Shown one piece after another: positions 1 through 5,020 of a stretch of 5,020 bases of DNA. Each line of letters opens with the position of its first letter. Position 1 is the first letter of the stretch. Under the pieces are notes generated by a model. That model saw only the letters and a list, made by a program, of their open reading frames with translations. It was not told the origin of the DNA and ran no database searches. The position numbers and the translations under genes are program-made. The stretch lies in NCBI GenBank assembly GCA_045126355.1, contig JBGVOE010000131.1:1-5020 (forward strand). Reading direction: 5' to 3'. This stretch comes from CAZSIA01 sp045126355 (GTDB taxonomy: Bacteria; Bacillota_I; Bacilli_A; Acholeplasmatales; Anaeroplasmataceae).

Positions 1-1
1 C

Positions 2-7
2 TTATAT
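2..7. repeat. Target-site duplication, left copy (TTATAT)
   Basis: The hexamer TTATAT abuts the outer base of the left inverted repeat and is repeated in direct orientation at 2131-2136. A 6-bp duplication fits the 5-6 bp reported for many IS1634-family elements. The sequence is very AT-rich, so some chance matching is possible, but the exact abutment at both ends makes a true duplication likely. Confidence 0.85.
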
Positions 8-39
8 CAGACATTGATCAGTAAATTTTAATAATTATT
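8..39. repeat. IS terminal inverted repeat, transposase 3' side
   Basis: Bases 8-29 are the exact reverse complement of 2109-2130. After two mismatches (30-31), bases 32-39 again match 2099-2106. The outer end reads CAGACATTGATCAG and includes the small palindrome TGATCA. This is one of the two presumed transposase recognition ends. Confidence 0.93.
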
Positions 40-63
40 CTCCCAAATCTCAATTTTAAATTT

Positions 64-1755
64 TTAAGCAAAGTGCCGGTAGTATTCCGAGTTGAAATAC
101 AGGCACCATTCTTGCCCAAGTGCCAGCAGCAAATCTTTGAGTTGCTGCTGGAGATATGATAAATAGCATTGATTATCATGATGCACCACCTGTATGTTAT
201 GATTTGCGATGTATTGGAATAATCTCATTAGTGTAGGTCTATCCATATCCTTTTTATGGTCAGGTGTTGGAATAGTTAATTTATGTTCTTTCATTGTCTT
301 GCGAACTTTGTATTCAGTCGCTGCATAAACAAGTAACGCTATACTCATTATCCATAATAATGCATCAATGCGTGATGGTGTTTTAAGGTATAATGAATCA
401 ATAAATAAGCGAGGATCTTTGCAGCATCTCCAACATCTTTCAATTACGCTTTGTCTCTTATAAATTGACAATAGTTCACTCATTTCCCATTCACGTTCTG
501 TATCATTAGTAGCAATGATATATAAGCATTCTTTATCTATTTGAGTGGCTACTAAGTCTTTATCAATTTCAATGTTAGCAGTAACTTTAACTGACTCTAA
601 TATAAATTCTTCTTGAACTCCTTTCTTAGGTCTACCACGAGTTGCTCTTTTAAGAACTTCTTCATATTGGATATTACTAATCTTAGTGAGTTTACATTCT
701 TTAATAATTCCATTAATCAGCTTTTGTGCATCAGCATGGCATTTTGCAGGTTGAGTTGATAGCTTCTTAATCTTTGATTCTAATTTTTCTAGTTCCTTTT
801 CTGCTTTCTTATTAACCGTAGCTGTTTTCTTATCACGTAAATTATCATTACAAATTAGTAATAACTTTACTTCTTGTTCACCCATAGTAATTGGGTTGCA
901 CCACATTCCTAATGGTGAATCTTCTTCATTTTCATATAAAGGCGTAAGATTATTTCTATCAAATGAATTAAATATGGCTTTAGCCTCATCGTTTTTATCA
1001 GGTAATCTAGTTACCAAGAATAAACCTTTATCTTTGGCTTCTTTAAAAATTTTATCGGTACACAATGCACTATCGCCGACTAAGTATTTTAAATCAGTAA
1101 ACTGTTTTTGAATTTCTGGAATTTCATTAACTACATCATAAAAAGAAACATTATCATTAACATTACCTGATAAATTCTTCTCAAACATTGGGATTCTAGT
1201 TTCATCGTCAGCAAGCATTAATGATATCACTTGCTTTAATTCTGGATGAGAATCTCTAGAATATCCAAGTTTTAATTCAAGATGACAACCTTCTTGCTTA
1301 TAACCTTCTCCGTGATAATGGATTGAAGTTGAATCGATATGAGCACATTGAACCTTTATACCTAAGGAATTAAATACTTGAGAAGTGCATAATAGATACA
1401 AATCTTTAGAGCCATAATCATAAATTCTATCAAGAACGCGAGCAATCATATTGCGATTAAGGTCATTTGCAGTAATTTTCTGTTGGCATAAGGCATTTAA
1501 TGGTCGATTGGAATAGTATTCTTTAGTTCCATCAAGAGTTTGATAAGGTACATTAAGTAATTGCATAACCAACGCTTTTACCACAACACCAGTATCAGCA
1601 ATAACGTGAGAACCTTCTTTGCCTACAGCGTTATTAATTACTTTTTCTAATCCAAAGGCATCGAAACTGCCTGCAATAAGTCCAAGGTTATCTAACGCTT
1701 CAACTTTACCTTCAGAAGAAAAGTTGCCAAAATTTTTAAATTGCTCAAATGCCAT
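64..1755 (-). CDS. IS1634-like DDE transposase
   Basis: This gene encodes the enzyme that cuts and joins the ends of the surrounding insertion sequence. The start at 1755 gives 563 residues and begins MAFEQFKNFG. It is preferred over the upstream in-frame ATG at 1782 (572 residues) because a good Shine-Dalgarno AAGGAG (1765-1770) lies 9 nt before it, and because the likely -10 box overlaps the upstream ATG. In 563-residue numbering, the N-terminal ~100 residues resemble the DUF4277-type domain of this family. The catalytic triad is probably D141 (in HIDSTS), D228 (in VGDSAL) and E439. E439 is followed by K446, the E-x6-K spacing of the IS4/IS1634 superfamily Y-R-E-K motif, although the usual Arg three residues after Tyr is Gln here. 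A Lys/Glu-rich, probably helical stretch (~306-336) and a basic RGRPKKG motif (~373-379) lie in the insertion before the last acidic residue. No frameshift or premature stop is seen. Confidence 0.92.
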   Translation of the reverse strand: MAFEQFKNFGNFSSEGKVEALDNLGLIAGSFDAFGLEKVINNAVGKEGSHVIADTGVVVKALVMQLLNVPYQTLDGTKEYYSNRPLNALCQQKITANDLNRNMIARVLDRIYDYGSKDLYLLCTSQVFNSLGIKVQCAHIDSTSIHYHGEGYKQEGCHLELKLGYSRDSHPELKQVISLMLADDETRIPMFEKNLSGNVNDNVSFYDVVNEIPEIQKQFTDLKYLVGDSALCTDKIFKEAKDKGLFLVTRLPDKNDEAKAIFNSFDRNNLTPLYENEEDSPLGMWCNPITMGEQEVKLLLICNDNLRDKKTATVNKKAEKELEKLESKIKKLSTQPAKCHADAQKLINGIIKECKLTKISNIQYEEVLKRATRGRPKKGVQEEFILESVKVTANIEIDKDLVATQIDKECLYIIATNDTEREWEMSELLSIYKRQSVIERCWRCCKDPRLFIDSLYLKTPSRIDALLWIMSIALLVYAATEYKVRKTMKEHKLTIPTPDHKKDMDRPTLMRLFQYIANHNIQVVHHDNQCYLSYLQQQLKDLLLALGQEWCLYFNSEYYRHFA

Positions 1756-1764
1756 AGTGATAAA

Positions 1765-1770
1765 CTCCTT
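1765..1770 (-). promoter_or_regulatory. Transposase ribosome-binding site
   Basis: AAGGAG on the minus strand lies 9 nt before the ATG at 1755-1753. The alternative ATG at 1782 has only a weak AGG upstream, so this site decides the start. Confidence 0.75.
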
Positions 1771-1780
1771 AATCGGATTC

Positions 1781-1809
1781 ATTAGAACCTAGAAAACGGA
1801 ATTTGTCAT
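1781..1809 (-). promoter_or_regulatory. Probable transposase promoter
   Basis: On the minus strand, ATGACA (1804-1809; 5 of 6 match to the -35 consensus) is separated by exactly 17 bp from TCTAAT (1781-1786; 5 of 6 match to the -10 consensus). Transcription would begin near 1774, leaving a short leader that contains the Shine-Dalgarno site at 1765-1770. The ATG at 1782 overlaps the -10 box and would not be in this transcript. The call rests on consensus matching only. Confidence 0.5.
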
Positions 1810-1825
1810 TAGTCAATATGTTAAA

Positions 1826-1884
1826 GTGATCCTGATCTCAAATTTTTAAATATTTAATTTATAGTTGCGATCCTTGTCTCACAT
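1826..1884. repeat. Imperfect direct repeat pair, 41 bp apart
   Basis: GTGATCCTGATCTCAAAT (1826-1843) and GCGATCCTTGTCTCACAT (1867-1884) match at 14 of 18 positions. The starts are 41 bp apart, about four helical turns. They lie just upstream of the proposed transposase promoter, so they could serve as operator or transposase-binding sites, but they could also be degenerate sequence without a role. Confidence 0.45.
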
Positions 1885-2012
1885 TTTAGCAATGTTATGC
1901 TTGATTAAATTAATTATCTTAATTTATTGTAAAAATATGCAAAACAAATAGGCAAATTATGGACTTTTGTATGACAGTTTAAGAATTTAAGTAGACCTAA
2001 TAAATTTTGTTG

Positions 2013-2051
2013 TGACAGTTATGAACTTCGATGTGACAGTTGTAAACTTCG
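2013..2051. repeat. Tandem 18-bp direct repeats, 21-bp period
   Basis: TGACAGTTATGAACTTCG (2013-2030) is followed by TGACAGTTGTAAACTTCG (2034-2051), matching at 16 of 18 positions. The starts are 21 bp apart, about two helical turns. Partial copies occur at 1972-1979 (TGACAGTT) and 2077-2091 (TGATAGTTATGGACT). The spacing would place the units on the same DNA face, as in multimeric protein-binding sites; this role is inferred. Confidence 0.75.
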
Positions 2052-2053
2052 CC

Positions 2054-2093
2054 TAGCCATAACTAAACCTCAAAAATGATAGTTATGGACTAT
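2054..2093. repeat. Inverted repeat in the IS leader
   Basis: TAGCCATAACT (2054-2064) pairs with AGTTATGGACTA (2082-2093) with one bulged base. The intervening loop is 17 nt. It has no following T-run on either strand and so is not a clear terminator. The right arm overlaps the partial repeat copy at 2077-2091. Confidence 0.5.
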
Positions 2094-2098
2094 GCCAA

Positions 2099-2130
2099 AA
2101 TAATTAGAAAAATTTACTGATCAATGTCTG
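2099..2130. repeat. IS terminal inverted repeat, transposase 5' side
   Basis: Reverse-complement partner of 8-39, matching at 30 of 32 positions with the outer 22 bp perfect. It ends in CTGATCAATGTCTG, directly followed by the TTATAT duplication. Confidence 0.93.
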
Positions 2131-2136
2131 TTATAT
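2131..2136. repeat. Target-site duplication, right copy (TTATAT)
   Basis: Direct copy of bases 2-7, immediately outside the right inverted repeat. Collapsing the two copies would restore an uninterrupted AT-rich intergenic sequence downstream of the LtaS-like gene. Confidence 0.85.
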
Positions 2137-2211
2137 TTTTATATAAGTATCTTATATTGGTTCTGGGTTAAGAATTAGATATATTTGCTTACCCCTAAAG
2201 AAGATAAATAA

Positions 2212-4584
2212 CTATTTAATCCAAGCAACAAAACCTAATATTAGTTTTTCTTCATCTTCTGTAAAGACACCCCTGGGTTTAATATACGAGTCATTTCCAG
2301 AAAATACTAATTTACCTTCCTTTTGATTAAATTTAATCTCTAGTTCATTAGGTTTATCAAAATCATAAATAAATAATGGCTCTCTATCATAATTAAAATT
2401 ATCTAGTAATGGATTTGAATTAAACCTATTCATTTTATATTTTGGCAGCATTAAATCTTGTAGCAGAACTCCTAATGATGCATGGGAAAATGATCGACTA
2501 TTAACAACTCCTTTATTTTCGCCATCTATTATGACTAATGGTACATTATATAATTCAAAATTAGTTATTTGCTTATTAATATCTGCCCATACTGGATGAT
2601 CACCGAATAAAACAACGATACCATCTTTAAAATAGTCCATTTTATCAAGTTCAGAAATAAATTTTGCAACAGCATCATCTGAATATTTAAAAGCCTTTTG
2701 GATATCTCTATAACCTATAGGAGTGTTGTAAGGTGAATGATTACTAGCTGTTTTAGTTACATAGATAAATTTATCTGATTTCTCATGTTTTAATCGATTT
2801 ATTATATAATCAAACATAACATTATCATTTACGCTATTAAAAACATATCTATCTTTTATATCTGAAAAAGCTTTATCATCTGCATAAATTTCTTCATCAA
2901 AAGAAACATTGCTTATTGTTTCAGCCATACCATATACATTATCAGTTGAAGAAATAAACATAGATCTATAACCATTATTTTTAAAATTGGTTAATAGATC
3001 ATTTTCTAAATAAAGTTTCTTATTAAATTTATTTTGTAAGTTTTTTCCTCTATTAAACAAAGTAATTGCTGGAATTGATTTTAATACAGAAAATAGTGAT
3101 ATTGATGTTGACTGAACCATGGAATGATAATTGGTAAAAAGCCAATTATCTTTAGCAATTTTTTCAAGCTTTGGCATATAACTGTCAGTAGTGCCACAAA
3201 TTTTGGTAATATTACAACTCCAAGATTCAACTAGGATAATGATTACATTCTTTTGCTTGTTTTGCCCTATATGTTCTTCCCAATTAAAATTTAGAGTATC
3301 TCTTGGTTCATAAATATCTTCATAGTCTTTATTGATATCACCAACTGCATAAAAGCTATATCCATTGACTTGAAAAACATTAGAAATTTTAGATAGAACT
3401 ACTTGTGTTTCTTCAGGAGGTAGGGAGCCCCATATAGATGTTACAATTAACAAAGTAAAATAATAAATTAGGCTACTAGTTTTATATGTGCTATCTGATT
3501 TTATAAGAATTATTCCTAAAATAAATGTCAATACTAATGATAAAATCATTAACCATGCACTTGGCGTTAATAAATACATTATAATGAAATCATAAACATA
3601 TTTTATATCACCTGTAAATCCTGCAAACCTAAAATTAAATCTTACATTTAGAGCTATTTGTAAACAGTTATCAATAAGTAAGATAACCATAAACGTTATT
3701 GGAATAATTGATAATAGTGCTTTAAACCATTTATTTTTACTCAATCCACAAAAAATAAGAGGAAACAAAATTAGAATTAATAACGGAATATAGTTTTGTT
3801 CAAATAATTTTAAATTTTCTAAATATGAACCAGCTTTTAGAGTCGCATCATAATTGATTAATAAAAAAGATAAATTTACTGAAGAAAGAATTGCAATTAT
3901 AGTCAATATAGTTCTAAATAATTTACCTTTTAGTTTTTTCGAAAGTATTAGAATAAAGCTAAATACAAGAAAGAAACATAGTCCAAAATATATATAACTA
4001 AGAAAATTATAATCCGTTTCAAATTGTTTTTGTTCAGCTTTGGTTAAAGTAATAGGTTTTAGAATTGGTGTTAGATCTAAATTAACTGTATCTTTTAAAA
4101 GTTTTACTAAAATTGTTTCTCTATCATATATAACACCAAGTTCAATATCATGATTTTTTATCAAATTAGTAATAATTTCTTTAGAGGAAACAATTCTTTC
4201 ATTTATGGTTAAATCTTTAAATAAAAAAATGTTTCCTTTTCCGTGTAAAACTAATTCAATTTTATGAGAATTTAAAAAAGGTGGCAAAAATAAATTAGAA
4301 ACTAAAAAGAAATCTGTAGTTTGAAATAATTTATCCACAGGAGTATCTAGATTAGCATCAACAATTGATTTATTTAAGAAGTATTTTAAATTGACTTCAA
4401 CACCACCATTTTCATTATACATATTAAATTCAATATCATTATTTTCTAATAAATATGCATAAGTTAAAGAAAAAGCATTGGAACCATTAACATCTTCTAA
4501 AATAAATGGTATAGATAATTTTGAAATATTTAAAGAAATAGTAAATGAGATAAATATATAAATTATATAATTTAAGATTTTCAT
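2212..4584 (-). CDS. LtaS-type sulfatase-fold phosphotransferase, membrane-bound
   Basis: A 790-residue inner-membrane enzyme of the LTA synthase/sulfatase-fold group. Characterised relatives transfer phosphoglycerol or phosphoethanolamine from phospholipid onto an acceptor outside the membrane. Predicted helices are ~4-22, 193-215, 224-245, 264-281, 288-308, 332-361 and 370-388. Basic loops (KKLKGK at 216-221, SKNKWFK at 282-288) support a model in which residues ~23-192 and the catalytic domain (~445-715) both face the periplasm. LtaS-like active-site residues are present: E453 in VESWS, T493 (probable nucleophile) in QSTS, H616 in SNHSPY, and D662-H663 in GDHPVW. H701 in SFSHAS may also contribute. 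The ~170-residue domain after helix 1 is unlike the simple five-helix N-terminus of Gram-positive LtaS, and ~75 residues follow the catalytic fold. The gene starts 67 bp after the pilin stop, beyond a terminator, and has no Shine-Dalgarno site; no better in-frame start is visible. The acceptor is unknown. Pilin is a reasonable guess from position; a glycan or lipid head group is the alternative. Confidence 0.88.
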   Translation of the reverse strand: MKILNYIIYIFISFTISLNISKLSIPFILEDVNGSNAFSLTYAYLLENNDIEFNMYNENGGVEVNLKYFLNKSIVDANLDTPVDKLFQTTDFFLVSNLFLPPFLNSHKIELVLHGKGNIFLFKDLTINERIVSSKEIITNLIKNHDIELGVIYDRETILVKLLKDTVNLDLTPILKPITLTKAEQKQFETDYNFLSYIYFGLCFFLVFSFILILSKKLKGKLFRTILTIIAILSSVNLSFLLINYDATLKAGSYLENLKLFEQNYIPLLILILFPLIFCGLSKNKWFKALLSIIPITFMVILLIDNCLQIALNVRFNFRFAGFTGDIKYVYDFIIMYLLTPSAWLMILSLVLTFILGIILIKSDSTYKTSSLIYYFTLLIVTSIWGSLPPEETQVVLSKISNVFQVNGYSFYAVGDINKDYEDIYEPRDTLNFNWEEHIGQNKQKNVIIILVESWSCNITKICGTTDSYMPKLEKIAKDNWLFTNYHSMVQSTSISLFSVLKSIPAITLFNRGKNLQNKFNKKLYLENDLLTNFKNNGYRSMFISSTDNVYGMAETISNVSFDEEIYADDKAFSDIKDRYVFNSVNDNVMFDYIINRLKHEKSDKFIYVTKTASNHSPYNTPIGYRDIQKAFKYSDDAVAKFISELDKMDYFKDGIVVLFGDHPVWADINKQITNFELYNVPLVIIDGENKGVVNSRSFSHASLGVLLQDLMLPKYKMNRFNSNPLLDNFNYDREPLFIYDFDKPNELEIKFNQKEGKLVFSGNDSYIKPRGVFTEDEEKLILGFVAWIK

Positions 4585-4592
4585 AATTAAAA

Positions 4593-4598
4593 AGTATA
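4593..4598 (-). promoter_or_regulatory. Possible -10 box for the LtaS-like gene
   Basis: TATACT (5 of 6 match to the -10 consensus) ends 8 nt before the ATG at 4584. If used, the transcript would start at or within a few bases of the ATG and be leaderless or nearly so, which would fit the missing ribosome-binding site. No good -35 box or extended -10 lies at the right distance, and T/A-rich DNA gives such matches by chance, so this is weak. Confidence 0.22.
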
Positions 4599-4628
4599 AA
4601 AAGAAACACCGACAATTAAGTCGGTGTT
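4594..4628 (-). terminator. Intrinsic terminator of the pilin gene
   Basis: On the minus strand, AACACCGAC pairs perfectly with GTCGGTGTT (9 bp, 4620-4628 with 4605-4613) around a 6-nt loop, TTAATT. It is followed by TTTTT within a T-rich run (TCTTTTTATAC, 4594-4604). The stem begins 23 bp after the pilin stop codon. This is a typical Rho-independent terminator for the pilin message, and it separates the pilin from the LtaS-like gene except for read-through. Confidence 0.9.
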
Positions 4629-4651
4629 AAATTAATTACATTAATAAAAAA

Positions 4652-5020
4652 TTAGCAAAGATCATTTGTGATACAAGTTGAAGCATCTTCACGGAACCAA
4701 TCAACTGCACCAGTATCTTTAGCAGTAAATTTTGGAGTTAAAATGAAAGTTGAAGATTTTAAATTATAATCACCTTTTGCTGTTGCTTTAATTTGTGCTT
4801 TTGTAACTTCAATTTTTTGAACATACTTTGTAGCATAGTCAGTTGCATCAGCAATTCTCCAACCAGTTCCATTACCACCATTCTTACAAGCAGAAACTTC
4901 AATTTGAGCATTAGAATTATGTGTAGGAGCTTTGTCGAAAATACATAATTCAACCTGTTTCTTAACACCATCAGTAGCCTGAACAACTTCAGTGAAACGA
5001 GCACGAGCCATATACTTAGC
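4652..5020 (-). CDS. Type IV major pilin, C-terminal part (5' end outside window)
   Basis: The open frame continues past base 5020, so only the last 122 residues are visible. The ATG at 5011 is internal. The prepilin leader, cleavage site and hydrophobic helix N1 are missing, probably around 30-45 residues. The visible part begins AKYMARARFTEVVQATDGVK, matching the Y-x-A-R-x-x-x-x-E pattern of the amphipathic second half of the pilin helix. The globular head carries four cysteines: one in VELCIFD, one in VSACKNGG, and two at the C-terminus in the pattern W-x6-C-x5-C, the last residue being Cys. The terminal pair fits the disulfide-bonded D-region of gammaproteobacterial and Neisseria-type pilins. 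The product would be exported, processed by prepilin peptidase and assembled into a pilus fibre used in adhesion, twitching or DNA uptake. The strong terminator behind it suggests it is transcribed as its own unit. A minor pilin is less likely but not excluded. Confidence 0.88.
   Translation of the reverse strand, partial: AKYMARARFTEVVQATDGVKKQVELCIFDKAPTHNSNAQIEVSACKNGGNGTGWRIADATDYATKYVQKIEVTKAQIKATAKGDYNLKSSTFILTPKFTAKDTGAVDWFREDASTCITNDLC

Larger units (their letters stand above)
1810..2098. other. Noncoding leader of the IS, repeat-containing
   Basis: This AT-rich stretch lies between the transposase promoter and the right inverted repeat. I find no plausible gene in it. It contains an 18-bp near-duplicate pair (2013-2030 and 2034-2051), shorter related copies starting at 1972 and 2077, a second direct-repeat pair (1826-1843 and 1867-1884), and an inverted repeat (2054-2064 with 2082-2093). 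These could be binding sites for the transposase or a regulator, or remnants of another element's ends. No function can be assigned. Confidence 0.6.
8..2130 (-). mobile_element. Complete IS1634-like insertion sequence
   Basis: A 2123-bp insertion sequence with both ends visible. Bases 8-39 and 2099-2130 are inverted repeats matching at 30 of 32 positions, and the outermost 22 bp match perfectly. The same hexamer, TTATAT, lies immediately outside each end (2-7 and 2131-2136), as expected for a target-site duplication. The single gene inside encodes an IS1634-like DDE transposase on the minus strand. The transposase stop codon is 24 bp inside the left inverted repeat, while the promoter-side leader is more than 300 bp long. 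The element sits in the intergenic gap downstream of the LtaS-like gene, in the same orientation as that gene. The perfect outer ends, exact duplication and unbroken reading frame suggest a fairly recent, possibly still active copy. Family assignment comes from the protein pattern, not from a database search. Confidence 0.93.

Noticed and set aside
896..1111. Plus-strand open frame of 71 codons
   Set aside because: It lies wholly antisense to the transposase, has no ribosome-binding site or recognisable domain, and is the expected shadow of a real gene.
2141..2157. Short hairpin ATATAAG-TAT-CTTATAT between the LtaS-like gene and the IS
   Set aside because: The stem is all A/T except one G:C pair, and on the minus strand it is followed by A's, not T's. 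It is not a credible terminator and is likely in DNA this AT-rich.
2165..2195. Possible stem GGGTTAAG / CTTACCCC after the LtaS-like gene
   Set aside because: Pairing needs a bulge, the loop is about 15 nt, and no T-run follows on the minus strand. Too weak to call as the gene's terminator.
2212..4584. LtaS-like protein as a true lipoteichoic acid synthase
   Set aside because: The neighbouring type IV pilin suggests a Gram-negative host, and the N-terminal layout differs from Gram-positive LtaS. Only the fold and active site are shared, so that specific function is not claimed.
4759..5004. Minus-strand 81-codon open frame overlapping the pilin
   Set aside because: It is an out-of-frame reading of the pilin gene with a Leu/Lys-rich, low-complexity translation; the pilin frame explains the sequence.
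1..5020. CRISPR array, tRNA, rRNA or toxin-antitoxin/defence module
   Set aside because: No regularly spaced long repeats, no tRNA-like cloverleaf and no defence-associated protein motifs were seen. The only repeats are those of the insertion sequence.

Overview
The window is AT-rich DNA with three genes, all transcribed from the minus strand. From right to left they are the 3' part of a type IV pilin gene (5020 to 4652, cut by the window edge), a membrane-bound LtaS/sulfatase-fold enzyme (4584 to 2212), and a complete insertion sequence (8 to 2130) carrying an IS1634-like DDE transposase. The type IV pilin, with a conserved C-terminal disulfide region, points to a Gram-negative host. The low GC and these gene types would suit a low-GC gammaproteobacterium such as a gut or rumen lineage, but that is inference and the species cannot be named from this sequence.

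Right side (4585-5020): the pilin lacks its leader and hydrophobic N-terminal helix, which lie beyond base 5020. It ends in a strong intrinsic terminator (9-bp perfect stem, 4605-4628, then a T-rich run). The next gene starts only 67 bp after the pilin stop codon, just past this terminator, and has no visible ribosome-binding site.

Centre (2212-4584): a 790-residue, seven-helix membrane protein with an extracytoplasmic catalytic domain. The LtaS active-site pattern is intact (E453, T493, H616, D662-H663). An extra domain of about 170 residues sits between helices 1 and 2. LtaS relatives transfer phosphoglycerol or phosphoethanolamine groups outside the cytoplasmic membrane. The position directly behind a pilin gene suggests, as a hypothesis, an enzyme that modifies pilin, comparable to pilin-linked modification enzymes in other bacteria.

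Left side (2-2136): the insertion sequence is fully bounded. It has 32-bp terminal inverted repeats (30/32 identical, outer 22 perfect) and is flanked by a 6-bp direct repeat, TTATAT, taken to be the target-site duplication. It inserted in the gap downstream of the LtaS-like gene without breaking a gene visible here. Its transposase appears intact, with a recognisable promoter and Shine-Dalgarno site that favour a start at 1755. A noncoding leader of over 300 bp inside the element contains two sets of imperfect direct repeats and an inverted repeat, which are unexplained.
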